Positions 7,374 through 15,830 of a stretch of 64,000 bases of DNA are shown in pieces. Under the pieces are notes generated by a model. That model ran no database searches and had not been told where the DNA came from. It saw only the letters and a program-made list of their open reading frames with translations. Origin of the DNA: DASRAU01 sp035638075 (GTDB lineage: Bacteria > Acidobacteriota > Polarisedimenticolia > Gp22-AA2); the NCBI GenBank assembly GCA_035638075.1, contig DASRAU010000043.1, forward strand, positions 62,001 to 126,000. Reading direction: 5' to 3'. The position numbers were made by a program, and so were the translations under genes. Positions within the stretch are counted from its first letter, which is position 1. Every line of letters starts with the position of its first letter.

Positions 7374-8429
7374 CTAGGACCCGATGGCGGGTCTCCACCT
7401 CCAACCGAGCCAGACACCCACGTCGGGGGAGTTGCTGGCAGGAAGGAGGTTCTCGAGGAGGGCCGCATCGAACTCCCCCGTGGTCCCCACGGCACGCCGG
7501 TACCCGAGGGCGGTCTCGATGGTCAGGTCCCCCAGGTCGCCCTCGACGCGGTGAGGGAAGAGCCCGCGCTCGAACAGGAATTGCGCGAACCATCCCGAGA
7601 CTTGTCCCGCGCGGTGCTCGTACACGGCGAAGGCGGTGCGACGAGGCTGGAGGTCGAGATCGGGAAGGGCGTCCCACCCTCCGAAGATTCCGAGACGGCC
7701 GCCGATGTGGAGGCTGCTGCGCCGGTACTTCCAGGAAGCTTCGACCCCGGCCACGCCGTCGAGGGATCCGTTTCCCTCGATGCGATCGACGCTCCCGGTC
7801 GGGAACTCCACGCCGAACGACCCGGAGATGGCGCTGGAACCTTGGGGGCTGCGATAGAAGGTGCCGCGCAGCACGACCGAGAGATCCCCCGGACGGATTC
7901 CCGAAGGCGGGCCCTCGGCGTAGAGGGTCCCGTCCGCGTCGGCGTAGGCGACGAACCACCGGTCACGCTCGAAGGCCCCCCGGCCGGCGTCGCCGAAACC
8001 GAACTGCTCGTGATAGTTCTCGATCGTCCCGTCGAAGAACCCGCCGGTGTGGACGTAGAGCGGCAGCTCCGCGCCGATCTCGAGACCGTGTCCGAGTCCC
8101 CAGGCTCCCGACAGTCCGAGGCGCAGGTTCTCGCCGTCCACGAGATAGGCGGTCTCTCCCTTCGAGCCGGCCGCGATCGCCTCGAGGTCGGTCTGGGTCA
8201 GGAAATGCCGCTGGCCGTCGCTGAAGGTGCGCAGGAGGTCCTTGCTGACCGCGTGCGTGTTCTCGTAGGCGAGGCCGGCATCGAGACGCCAGCCTCCGGG
8301 CGGCAGGAGGAACGCCGACGCGGGCGGCAGATCGAAGAAAGCAAGCCCGATGGGCATCTGCCCGCGCATGGGGATCGGATCGCCGAAGGACGGATCGAGG
8401 GCGGCGGACTTTTCGGGTGCCGCCCGCAC
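7374..8429 (-). CDS. Outer-membrane beta-barrel-like protein (DUF3187 type)
   Basis: At least 351 residues. Alternating amphipathic strands with many Gly and aromatic residues (LGLSGAWGLGHGLEIGAELPL and similar), and overall resemblance to DUF3187 outer-membrane proteins. The first ordinary start codon is GTG 8429, but the in-frame sequence just upstream encodes an obvious signal peptide (basic RRGGRRL, then about 15 hydrophobic residues ending VRAA). No ATG, GTG or TTG precedes it in frame. A CTG at 8561, overlapping the stop codon of the upstream thioredoxin gene, could start a 395-residue precursor. Function unknown; coupled to the thioredoxin gene. Confidence 0.7.
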   Translation of the reverse strand: MRAAPEKSAALDPSFGDPIPMRGQMPIGLAFFDLPPASAFLLPPGGWRLDAGLAYENTHAVSKDLLRTFSDGQRHFLTQTDLEAIAAGSKGETAYLVDGENLRLGLSGAWGLGHGLEIGAELPLYVHTGGFFDGTIENYHEQFGFGDAGRGAFERDRWFVAYADADGTLYAEGPPSGIRPGDLSVVLRGTFYRSPQGSSAISGSFGVEFPTGSVDRIEGNGSLDGVAGVEASWKYRRSSLHIGGRLGIFGGWDALPDLDLQPRRTAFAVYEHRAGQVSGWFAQFLFERGLFPHRVEGDLGDLTIETALGYRRAVGTTGEFDAALLENLLPASNSPDVGVWLGWRWRPAIGS

Positions 8430-8557
8430 CGGGAGAACCGGCCCCGCCGCGACCAGGAAGATGGCCGCCGCGAAGGCGGCGGGAAGCCGGCGGCCGCCAC
8501 GCCGTGCCGCGGCAGGAGCGCGGGCCTTCCCGCGCGGCCGCGCCGGACGCCGGCGCG

Positions 8558-9409
8558 TCAGGACGGATCCGGGTCGGAAGACTTCGCGGCGCCGCCCAGC
8601 AGCCGATCGATCGCCGCCTCGACGTCGGCGGGAGACTGCCCGGTCGCGGCGATCGTTCCGTTGGCCGCGATCAGGACCGAGTAGGGAAGCCCGACCGCGG
8701 CCGCGCCATAGGCCGTGGTGATCGGCCCGGTGGGGCCGCCGTCGTGGATCTGGAACCCCGGCAGGTGCTGGTTGTAGACGAAGGCCTCGTAGGCGCGCGG
8801 GTCCTCGTCGACGCTGACGCCGACGATGACCAGGCGGTCGCCGCGCTCGGCGGCTAGGCGGCGCACCACGAGCGCCGCGTCACGGCACGGCGGACACCAC
8901 GACGCCCAGAAGTCGAGCAGGACGACGCGGCCCCTGAGGGCCGCGAGATCCACCGCGTGCCCTTCGAGATCACGCCCCTGGAAAGCCGGAGCCGGCTTCC
9001 CCTGCTCGATGGGACCGGTGGCCGCCGCCGGCGTTCCTCCCGCGCGGGGCAGGGTGACTCCGAAGGTGCGCGACCCGCGGCCGAAGACGAGGCGCAGCGC
9101 CCCCGCGCGTCCGGAGTTGTTCCAGGTGTCGATGCGGCGGAAGAGTCCCACGGGCGGAGAGGGGCGCAGGTCGGCCACCGTCTGGTCGTCCACGATGAGC
9201 AGGACGTCCTCGGTCCGCACTCCCGCCGAGGCGGCGGGCGAGCCGGGCAGGACGCGCGTCACCACGGCCCTCTCGGCGCGCGCTTCCAGGAGCATCCCGC
9301 TCAGCCAGCGCGGCGCGCGCGGATCCGCAGGCGCGGACGTGCGGGGGGCGGACGGCGCGGCCGCGATCAGGAGCGGCACGAATGCCAGAACGGAAAGTGC
9401 GCGGCGCAT
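8558..9409 (-). CDS. Exported PDZ-thioredoxin fusion (TlpA-like)
   Basis: 283 residues. A signal peptide (1-18) is followed by a PDZ domain (about 38-125, with GSPAASAGV) and a TlpA/ResA-like thioredoxin domain (135-275) with active site WCPPC at 171-175 and the cis-proline loop VGLPYSVL. It would act as a periplasmic thiol-disulfide reductant, with the PDZ part recruiting a substrate. TAGGAT lies 9 bases before the ATG on the minus strand. The downstream barrel gene follows immediately and may be translationally coupled. Confidence 0.88.
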   Translation of the reverse strand: MRRALSVLAFVPLLIAAAPSAPRTSAPADPRAPRWLSGMLLEARAERAVVTRVLPGSPAASAGVRTEDVLLIVDDQTVADLRPSPPVGLFRRIDTWNNSGRAGALRLVFGRGSRTFGVTLPRAGGTPAAATGPIEQGKPAPAFQGRDLEGHAVDLAALRGRVVLLDFWASWCPPCRDAALVVRRLAAERGDRLVIVGVSVDEDPRAYEAFVYNQHLPGFQIHDGGPTGPITTAYGAAAVGLPYSVLIAANGTIAATGQSPADVEAAIDRLLGGAAKSSDPDPS

Positions 9410-9418
9410 GACGCGGGG

Positions 9419-9424
9419 ATCCTA
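9419..9424 (-). promoter_or_regulatory. -10 element (TAGGAT) for a leaderless transcript
   Basis: Minus-strand TAGGAT ends 9 bases before the ATG at 9409, with no room for a 5' UTR or Shine-Dalgarno. Confidence 0.45.
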
Positions 9425-9478
9425 TCCCAGCGTCGCCGGTCCTTGTTCGTACCCGGATCGGCGTCGCCGACCTCAGGA

Positions 9479-10201
9479 TCAGGCGCGGCGCTGCACCTGC
9501 GTTTCGAGCTCGGGAGAATGAATCGCGGCCGCCATCGGCGGCACCGTGGCAGGTCGCGCCGGGAGCGGGAAGGCGGGTGAGTGCCCGGCCCCCGCCGGGC
9601 GCGTGCCGCCGTCCACGACCGCCTTGAGCGAGCGCAGGCTGAGATCGAGGAGCCTCGCTTCGACCCGCTCGGGGGCAAGCAGCCGCGCGAACAGCATCGG
9701 CATGCTGTGGATGCGGGCGCTCAGGTGCCAGGTCACCTTGGTCGATCTCTCCCCGACGGCGTGCAGCCGCAGCTCGCCGCGATGGCGGAGCAGGCCGCGC
9801 TCCGAACGAAGGTTGTCGCCGACGAGGCGGACCGCCAGCACCGCGGGCGCCGCCACCTCGAGGATCTCGATGCGGGCCGAGTAGGGACGCTGCCCCCAGG
9901 TGCCCTGCTGGAGCCACACGCTGTGCGGCGTGCGCCCGTCGCCGCGCTCGAGGTGGCTCGTCTGCACGCGCAGGAGCGGCCGGCCGCGCCCGTGGGCGGC
10001 GAACAGCGCCGGGAAGTCCTGCACCAGCTCCCAGGCGCGATCGATCGGAATGTGCAGCAGGACCGACCGGGTGGAGTGGACCACCCGGATGGCGCGAAGC
10101 CGCGCCAGGAGAGCGATCGCGAGCCCTCCGAAGATCATCGTCGCCGTCACCAGCACCAGCACGGGACACCCCCGTCGCGCGGGCCGGGCCCGCGCCTGCA
10201 T
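9479..10201 (-). CDS. Membrane-anchored SRPBCC (START-like) domain protein
   Basis: 240 residues from ATG 10201. A positively charged N terminus and one membrane helix (about residues 12-35) are followed by an SRPBCC lipid/ligand-binding fold (HIPIDRAWELVQDFPALF near the beginning is the family hallmark). About 45 Pro/Ala-rich residues end the protein. A GTG at 10270 in the same frame would add 23 residues; it is disfavoured because it abuts the divergent promoter region. Ligand unknown. Confidence 0.7.
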   Translation of the reverse strand: MQARARPARRGCPVLVLVTATMIFGGLAIALLARLRAIRVVHSTRSVLLHIPIDRAWELVQDFPALFAAHGRGRPLLRVQTSHLERGDGRTPHSVWLQQGTWGQRPYSARIEILEVAAPAVLAVRLVGDNLRSERGLLRHRGELRLHAVGERSTKVTWHLSARIHSMPMLFARLLAPERVEARLLDLSLRSLKAVVDGGTRPAGAGHSPAFPLPARPATVPPMAAAIHSPELETQVQRRA

Positions 10202-10270
10202 GAGATCAACGAGTTTTGGCGGCGATCGGAACGGGGGGACCCCGGTCCGAGCGATGCGGAAGCCTAGCAC

Positions 10271-10285
10271 ATGTCATTTCGACAT
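10271..10285. promoter_or_regulatory. 15-bp dyad in a divergent intergenic region
   Basis: ATGTC-N5-GACAT is a perfect 5-bp dyad between the SRPBCC gene and the radical-SAM gene, upstream of the TATACT of the latter. It is a candidate operator. Confidence 0.3.
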
Positions 10286-10308
10286 CAACCGGGAAATTTT
10301 CATGGTCC

Positions 10309-10314
10309 TATACT
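10309..10314 (+). promoter_or_regulatory. -10 element (TATACT) for a leaderless transcript
   Basis: TATACT ends 9 bases before ATG 10324. No Shine-Dalgarno is present and no convincing -35 was seen. Confidence 0.5.
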
Positions 10315-10323
10315 GGAACTGCC

Positions 10324-11418
10324 ATGAGTCCCGCGCCCACGGCCCTTTTGAGTGAAACCCTCGCCCGCCTGACCCGCCCGGGGTCGCTCTACGACGCGCT
10401 CCCCGACGGGGCGGTGCACTGTTACGCCTGCGGACACGACTGCTTCATCCCGCGGGGCCGCCCGGGCATTTGCAAGGTGCGCTTCAACGACGACGGCGTG
10501 CTGCGCGTGCCCTGGGGCTACGTCGGCGCGCTGCAAGTCGATCCGATCGAGAAGAAGCCCTTCTTCCACGTCTTCCCCGGCACCGACGCGCTGTCGTTCG
10601 GGATGCTGGGGTGCGACCTGCACTGCGCCTACTGCCAGAACTGGATCACGTCGCAGGCGATCCGCGACCCCGAAGCGGTCGCGCCGGCGCGCGCCGTCAC
10701 GCCCGCCGAGCTGACCGCGCTGGCGCAGCGGCACGCGGCGCCGGTGATGGTGTCCACCTACAACGAGCCGCTCATCACCTCCGAATGGGCGATGGCGGTC
10801 TTCGCCGAGGCGCGCCGCGCCGGTCTCGTCACCGGTTACGTCAGCAACGGCAACGGCACCGAGCGGGTGCTCGACGCGATCGAGCCGCACCTCGATCTCT
10901 ACAAGATCGACCTGAAGGGCTTCGACGACCGCGCCTACCGCAAGCTCGGCGGGACGCTCGAAGCGGTGAAGCGGACCATCGCGTCGGTGCACGCCCGCGG
11001 ACTCTGGCTCGAGGTCGTCACCCTCCTCGTCCCGGGGATGAACGACTCCGACGCGGAGCTGGGCGCGGCGGCGGGGTTCCTGCGCGAGATCTCCCCGGAC
11101 ATCCCGTGGCACGTGACCGCCTTCCACCGGGATTACAAGATGACCGGGCCCGAGGAGACGGGGGTGGAGACGCTCGTGCGCGCGGCGGCGATCGGCCGGC
11201 GCGAGGGTCTGCGTTACGTCTACGCCGGGAACCTGCCGGGCCGGGTCGGCGATCTCGAGGACACGCGCTGCGCCGCGTGCGGCGCGACGGTCGTGGCGCG
11301 CCACGGCTTCCATGTGCGCCCGGTGAACCTGACACCGGCCGGGACCTGCCGCCGATGCGAAGCCCCCGTCCCCGGCGTCTGGTCGATCGAGGCGCGCCAA
11401 CCGGCGCGCCGTTCATGA
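10324..11418 (+). CDS. amrS: AmmeMemoRadiSam system radical SAM enzyme
   Basis: 364 residues. Radical SAM cluster motif CDLHCAYC (Cx3Cx2C) near residue 100, preceded by a cysteine-containing N-terminal segment (CYACGHDCFIPRGRPGIC) typical of the AmmeMemoRadiSam enzymes. STYNEPL and GYVSNGNGT follow as in pyruvate-formate-lyase-activase-like SAM enzymes. A C-terminal zinc-ribbon-like CAAC...CRRC is present. The usual partners, AMMECR1-domain and MEMO-domain proteins, are not next to it here. The reaction of this family is not established. The ATG is chosen from the family N terminus and the TATACT 9 bases upstream. Confidence 0.9.
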   Translation: MSPAPTALLSETLARLTRPGSLYDALPDGAVHCYACGHDCFIPRGRPGICKVRFNDDGVLRVPWGYVGALQVDPIEKKPFFHVFPGTDALSFGMLGCDLHCAYCQNWITSQAIRDPEAVAPARAVTPAELTALAQRHAAPVMVSTYNEPLITSEWAMAVFAEARRAGLVTGYVSNGNGTERVLDAIEPHLDLYKIDLKGFDDRAYRKLGGTLEAVKRTIASVHARGLWLEVVTLLVPGMNDSDAELGAAAGFLREISPDIPWHVTAFHRDYKMTGPEETGVETLVRAAAIGRREGLRYVYAGNLPGRVGDLEDTRCAACGATVVARHGFHVRPVNLTPAGTCRRCEAPVPGVWSIEARQPARRS

Positions 11419-11437
11419 AGCGACGCCGGCCGGCCGC

Positions 11438-11779
11438 CTAGCTTCTCGGGCCGGACCCGCTCCTGAGCCGCTCGGTCACGTCGGCGACGAACCGATCCGG
11501 ATCGTCCGGCGTCACGATGACGTTGCGGAACAGGCCCCTCCGCCGGCGCAGCGTGACCGCGTTCCAGAACCGGAACCCGGACCACGACTCGTTGACGATG
11601 GCGCCACGGCGGTCCACCGATTCGATGTCGGCGAGCCGCAGGCGGCGCACCACCCTTCCGAGCAGGCTCACCTCGACGGCGTCGGGACCGAGCGCGCAGC
11701 GGATCGACCCGATGAGGGCGGCGCCGGCGACGACGATCGCGGTCAGGAGCATCGCCAGCACGAGGGTCGCGCCGGTCAT
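11438..11779 (-). CDS. Small membrane protein with a PH-like domain
   Basis: 113 residues. One N-terminal transmembrane helix (about 4-26) is followed by a small beta-rich domain (EVSLLGRVVRRLRLADIESVDRRG) resembling bacterial PH-like domains that often follow a membrane helix. It lies 22 bases downstream of mqnC and is probably the last gene of that operon. No specific role in menaquinone synthesis is known. Confidence 0.6.
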   Translation of the reverse strand: MTGATLVLAMLLTAIVVAGAALIGSIRCALGPDAVEVSLLGRVVRRLRLADIESVDRRGAIVNESWSGFRFWNAVTLRRRRGLFRNVIVTPDDPDRFVADVTERLRSGSGPRS

Positions 11780-11801
11780 GATGGGGCTCCCGCGCCCCGG
11801 C

Positions 11802-12953
11802 TCAGGAGCCCGGGGACTCTTCGACGAAGCGGTACAGCGTGTCGCGCTGCCGCGGCACGAACCCGGCCTCGCGGATCAGCCGCTCCATCTCGGCGCGGGT
11901 GGTGCAGCCGTGGGCGCCGGCCGCCTTCACCACGTTCTCCTCGATCATGATGCTCCCCATGTCGTTCGCCCCGAAGCGGAGCGCGACCTGCCCGATCTCC
12001 TTACCCTGGGTGACCCAGGAGGACTGGATGTTGGGGATGTTGTCGAAGAAGAGGCGCGACAGCGCCTGGGTGCGCAGGTACTCCGCGCTCGTGGCCTCGC
12101 GCCCGCCGAGGGCGGTGTGCTCGGCCTTGTAGGTCCAGGAGATGAAGGCGGTGAAGCCGAGCGCCCCGAGCGCGCGGCTGCGGTCCTGCAGCTCGCGGAT
12201 CTTCGCGAAGTGGGCGACGCGGTCGGCGTACGACTCGACGTGCCCGAACATCATCGTGGCGGTCGTGGGGAGGCCGAGGCGGTGCGCCGTCTCCATCACT
12301 CCGAGCCAGTCGTCCGACATGGTCTTGAGCGGCGAGATCGCCCGGCGGACCTCGTCCACCAGGATCTCTCCTCCGCCCCCGGGGATGCTGTGCAGGCCGG
12401 CGTCCTTGAGACGCTCGAGGGTCGCGGCGATCGACAGCTTCGAGACGCGGGCGATGTGCTGGATCTCGGAGGGGGAGAAGGCGTGGATGTGCAGCGACGG
12501 GAAGCGCGCGCGGAAGGAGCGCAGGAGGTCCTCGTACCACGCGATCGGCAGGTCGGGATGGTGACCTCCCTGCATCAGGATGCCGGTCCCGCCGAGCGCC
12601 AGGGTCTCCTCGATCTTCGCGAACAGCGTCTCCTTGTCGTGCAGGTACCCTTCGGGGTCGCCCGGCTCGCGGTAGAAGGCGCAGAACGAGCAGCGGGCGG
12701 TGCAGACGTTCGTGTAGTTGACGTTGCGGTCCACGATGTAGGTGACGACCGGCTCGGGGTGCAGGCGCTTTCGCACCGCGTCGGCCGCGAGCGCCAGGTC
12801 GGTCAGCGTCCCCTCCTGGAACAGCAGGAGCGCCCCGGCGGGGCTCAGCCGCTCGCCGGCGATGGTGCGCTCGAGGATCGCCTCGGTCTCGGGCTTCGAA
12901 CGGCGCACCCGCCGGCGTTCGGCCGCGGCGGGGACTTCCGGCATCGCGTTCAT
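11802..12953 (-). CDS. mqnC: Cyclic dehypoxanthine futalosine synthase
   Basis: 383 residues. Radical SAM enzyme of the futalosine pathway that cyclises dehypoxanthine futalosine on the way to menaquinone. Cluster cysteines 84, 88 and 91 (CTARCSFC) are preceded by RNVNYTNVC, characteristic of MqnC/MqnE. MQGGHHPDL and SIPGGGGEIL further support MqnC. The ATG at 12953 overlaps the mqnA stop by 4 bases (ATGA), indicating translational coupling. Confidence 0.95.
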   Translation of the reverse strand: MNAMPEVPAAAERRRVRRSKPETEAILERTIAGERLSPAGALLLFQEGTLTDLALAADAVRKRLHPEPVVTYIVDRNVNYTNVCTARCSFCAFYREPGDPEGYLHDKETLFAKIEETLALGGTGILMQGGHHPDLPIAWYEDLLRSFRARFPSLHIHAFSPSEIQHIARVSKLSIAATLERLKDAGLHSIPGGGGEILVDEVRRAISPLKTMSDDWLGVMETAHRLGLPTTATMMFGHVESYADRVAHFAKIRELQDRSRALGALGFTAFISWTYKAEHTALGGREATSAEYLRTQALSRLFFDNIPNIQSSWVTQGKEIGQVALRFGANDMGSIMIEENVVKAAGAHGCTTRAEMERLIREAGFVPRQRDTLYRFVEESPGS

Positions 12954-13780
12954 GCGGTCCTCGCGGCCGTCTCGTTCGCGCGGCCGATCCAGCGCAGCGG
13001 GCCCGGGCGGGAGACGAGCCCGATCTCGTGCGCGCGCGACAGGAACATCGGCAGCGCGCGCTCCTCGTCCGGGCCGAGCCGGTAGTGGATGCAGTCCCGC
13101 AGGTAGGAGAGCAGGTCCTCCGCCGGGAGGCCGAGCCGCCCGCTCGCTTCGCGCGCGATCGCCTCGAGGTCCTGCTCGCCGCGGCGCAGGGCCTCGTGGA
13201 AGAGCGCGCCGTCGTCCGGCAGGGCCAGGTCCGGCCGCACCGCCCAGACCGCGAAGACGAACGGCAGGCCGGTGGCCGCGAACCATTCCGTCGCGAGGTC
13301 GATCGCCTGGAAGCCGGACCAGTCGGTGGTCAGGGCCGGGTCGCCGATGACGAGCGCGGCGTCCACGTCCTCGATCAGGGCGGGCCAAAGCGGCGCGCGC
13401 TCGACGAAGGCGACGTCGCGCAGGCCCCGGCGCGCCAGGAGCAGACGCACGAGCGCCGCCGACGTCCGCGAAGAGGAATCGAGGGCGACCCGCCGGATCG
13501 ATTCGAGCGGCATGCGCGCCACGAGCAGAACCGATCGGGCCCGCCGCCGCGACGCGATGCCGAGGCCGGCGATGATGCCCGGGTCGCCGAGGCCCGGGAG
13601 CTCCACGACCGGAACGAGACCGATGTCCGCCTCTCCCGCGCGCAGCAGCCCGGCGATGAGCGACGGGACGATCGGCCGGATCTCGACCGTCGTTCCGGTC
13701 TCGGGAACGGCTTCCGACAGCCCCCGGAGCAGGGGCGCGGCGTTCAGGTACGGCACGGTCGCGATGCGCAGGCGCGGCAC
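12950..13780 (-). CDS. mqnA: Chorismate dehydratase (menaquinone biosynthesis)
   Basis: 276 residues, full length. It converts chorismate to 3-enolpyruvyl-benzoate, the first step of the futalosine menaquinone route. The N terminus (RIATVPYLNAAPL) and the periplasmic-binding-protein-like fold with DVALVIGDPAL are typical. The start codon is GTG. It is the first gene of mqnA-mqnC-PH-like; the other futalosine genes are not in the window. Confidence 0.93.
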   Translation of the reverse strand: MPRLRIATVPYLNAAPLLRGLSEAVPETGTTVEIRPIVPSLIAGLLRAGEADIGLVPVVELPGLGDPGIIAGLGIASRRRARSVLLVARMPLESIRRVALDSSSRTSAALVRLLLARRGLRDVAFVERAPLWPALIEDVDAALVIGDPALTTDWSGFQAIDLATEWFAATGLPFVFAVWAVRPDLALPDDGALFHEALRRGEQDLEAIAREASGRLGLPAEDLLSYLRDCIHYRLGPDEERALPMFLSRAHEIGLVSRPGPLRWIGRANETAARTA

Positions 13781-13816
13781 GGGCGGGCCTCTCGTGAATG
13801 TGTTCCCGGGCGGGGG

Positions 13817-13839
13817 ATTCTAGCAGAGTCTGCTACATT
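13817..13839. promoter_or_regulatory. Divergent overlapping -10 elements on a perfect dyad
   Basis: TAGCAGA-G-TCTGCTA (13821-13835) is a perfect 7-bp inverted repeat. Its arms carry extended -10 elements in both directions: TGC-TAGAAT on the minus strand (13817-13822) toward mqnA and TGC-TACATT on the plus strand (13834-13839) toward the membrane protein and thiE. A dimeric regulator on the dyad would block both. Confidence 0.5.
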
Positions 13840-13849
13840 GACCGTGCCG

Positions 13850-14089
13850 ATGCGCCGCCCGTGGCTCTACCTCGCCTATCTTCTTTATTGCGCCGAAGCC
13901 GGGGTCTACCTGCTGCTCGTTCCATGGTCGGCATTGTGGGGGCCGCTCCTGCTCGGATGGCCGACCCGTCCACGCGCCATCCTCGCCACCGGCATGGCGC
14001 GGGGCGGCATCTCGGCGCTCGGCGGGCTCCTGCTGGTCGTCTGCCTCATCGATCTCGTGCGCTTCTGCCGCGCCTTCCGGAGCGCATGA
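13850..14089 (+). CDS. Small integral membrane protein
   Basis: 79 residues with two or three hydrophobic helices (about 6-35 and 47-70) and a basic start. No family recognised. The ATG follows TACATT by 10 bases, so the message is probably leaderless. Its stop overlaps the thiE start by 4 bases (ATGA), so the two genes are coupled; whether it has any role in thiamine metabolism is unknown. Confidence 0.65.
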   Translation: MRRPWLYLAYLLYCAEAGVYLLLVPWSALWGPLLLGWPTRPRAILATGMARGGISALGGLLLVVCLIDLVRFCRAFRSA

Positions 14090-14721
14090 GCGGCGCGCAG
14101 CCCGTGCGGCTCATGCTCGTGACCGACGCCGGACGGCTCTCCGGGCGCTCGCAGGCCGAGGTCGTCGCCGCGGCCATCGAGGGGGGCGTGACGCGCGTCC
14201 AGGTGCGCGAGCGGACGATGCCGGGCGGGCCGCTCCTGCGTCTCGTGGAGGAGATCCTCGCGGCGGCGAAGGGGCGCGCCGCGGCGAAGGTCGCCGTGCA
14301 CGTCAACGACCGGCTCGATGTCGCGCTCGCCGCTGGAGCGCCCGGCGTGCACCTGCCGGCGGCGGGGCTCCCGATCAAGGCGGTCCGCCAGAAGGTGGGC
14401 CCGCGCTTCAGGATCGGCCGCTCGGTCCACAGCCTGGCGGAGGCCAGGGCCGCGCAGAAGGAAGGGGCCGACGAGCTGATCTTCGGCCCGATCTTCGCGA
14501 CACCGGAGAAGGCGCCGTTCGGGCCGCCGCAGGGGATCGAGGTGCTCCGGAAGGTGGTCGACGCGGTCCGCGTTCCCGTGTGGGCCATCGGCGGGATCAA
14601 CGCCGCCACCGCGGTCGAGCTGCGCGGGCTTCCGATCGCCGGAGTCGCCGCCATCGGCGCGTTCGCGTCAGAGGATCCGGCCCGGGCTGCCCGCGATCTC
14701 CTCGCGGCGCTGTCAGGCTGA
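14086..14721 (+). CDS. thiE: Thiamine-phosphate synthase
   Basis: 211 residues, TIM-barrel ThiE, which joins hydroxymethylpyrimidine diphosphate and thiazole phosphate. Visible motifs: TDAGRLSG near the start, QVRERTM, HVNDRLDVAL, GVHLPAAGL, IGRSVHS, FGPIFATPEK and WAIGGIN. The family's usual HLGQxD is HLPAAG here, which resembles the TenI-like branch, so a TenI-type role cannot be excluded. No TPP riboswitch fits in the short upstream region. Confidence 0.85.
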   Translation: MSGAQPVRLMLVTDAGRLSGRSQAEVVAAAIEGGVTRVQVRERTMPGGPLLRLVEEILAAAKGRAAAKVAVHVNDRLDVALAAGAPGVHLPAAGLPIKAVRQKVGPRFRIGRSVHSLAEARAAQKEGADELIFGPIFATPEKAPFGPPQGIEVLRKVVDAVRVPVWAIGGINAATAVELRGLPIAGVAAIGAFASEDPARAARDLLAALSG

Positions 14722-14744
14722 GGCGGCGGTCTTCGAGGGAGCGT

Positions 14745-15830
14745 TCAGGCGGAAGCGGTCTTCGTGCGCACCAGCTGGCCGCAGGCGGCGCCGATGTCGC
14801 GTCCCTTGCTCCAGCGGATCGACGCCGGCACGCCGCGCTGCAGCAGGACGTCCCGGAAGCGGGCCGCGACCTCGGCCGACGGGGTCCTGAAATCCTGGAG
14901 CCCCGCCTCGTTGTACGGGATGACGTTCACCTTGCCGCGCACGCCCGCGAGGCGCCGCGCCACCTCCTCGGCGTCGGCCGGCGCGTCGTTCACCCCGGCG
15001 ATGAGCACGTACTCGAAGGTGATGCGCTCGCGGGGCCCGAGCGGGAAGGCCCGGCAGGCGGCGAGCAGCTTTTCGATCGGCCACTTGCGGTTCACCGGCA
15101 TCAGCCGTCCGCGCAGCGCGTCGGTCGGCGCCGCGAGAGAGATCGCGAGCCGGGGGCGCGGGTCTTCGCGCGCCAGCCGTTCGATCCCCGGGACCAGCCC
15201 GGCCGTGGAGAGCGTGATGCGCCGCGGCGGCAGGGCGAAGCCTTTCTCGTCCACGAGGATCCGGAAGGCGGCCAGCACCGCGTCGTAGTTGTGCAGGGGC
15301 TCTCCCATCCCCATGAAGACGATGCGCAGCCTGTCGATGGGAACGTCCTCATCGGCGAGCAGGGCCGCCGCCTGGCCGGCGATCTCGCCGGCGCTCAGCT
15401 GGCGCCGCAGTCCCATCGTACCGGTGAGGCAGAAGGCGCAGTCGAGGGCGCAGCCGACCTGCGAAGAGAGGCAGAAGGTGACGCGATCCTCGTGCACCAT
15501 GTGCACCGCCTCGACCTCGAGGCCGTCCTCGAGCGCCAGGAGGTGCTTCTTCGAGCCGTCCGAGGAACGGCCGGCGACGCGGGTCTTCGGCCAGGTGATT
15601 CGGAAGTGCTCGTCGAGCGCGGCGCGCAGCGCGGCCGGCAGATCGGTCATGGCGTGCGGGTCGGTGACGCGCCGGCCGTAGATCCAGTGGTACACCTGGT
15701 CGGCGTGGAAGCGCCGCGTCGTGAGCGGGGCGAGCGCGCTTCGCAGCGCGTCGCGCTCGAGGCCGAAGAGATTGAGGCGCGCGTCGAGCGCGTCGGGCAT
15801 CGCGGGCATGGGAGGCTTCAGGGCCCTCAT
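14745..15830 (-). CDS. rlmN: 23S rRNA (adenine-2503-C2)-methyltransferase
   Basis: 361 residues. Radical SAM methyltransferase of A2503 in 23S rRNA (and A37 in some tRNAs). The cluster motif CALDCAFC is preceded by SSQVG, and FMGMGEPLHNY and SLAAPTDALR follow. The C-terminal catalytic cysteine is in DIGAACGQL. The ATG overlaps the stop of the upstream permease gene (ATGA), so this rRNA-modification gene rides in the ABC-transporter operon. Confidence 0.95.
   Translation of the reverse strand: MRALKPPMPAMPDALDARLNLFGLERDALRSALAPLTTRRFHADQVYHWIYGRRVTDPHAMTDLPAALRAALDEHFRITWPKTRVAGRSSDGSKKHLLALEDGLEVEAVHMVHEDRVTFCLSSQVGCALDCAFCLTGTMGLRRQLSAGEIAGQAAALLADEDVPIDRLRIVFMGMGEPLHNYDAVLAAFRILVDEKGFALPPRRITLSTAGLVPGIERLAREDPRPRLAISLAAPTDALRGRLMPVNRKWPIEKLLAACRAFPLGPRERITFEYVLIAGVNDAPADAEEVARRLAGVRGKVNVIPYNEAGLQDFRTPSAEVAARFRDVLLQRGVPASIRWSKGRDIGAACGQLVRTKTASA

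Noticed and set aside
13840..13849. TPP riboswitch before the thiE operon
   Set aside because: Only about 10 bases separate the -10 element from the first start codon, too short for a riboswitch.
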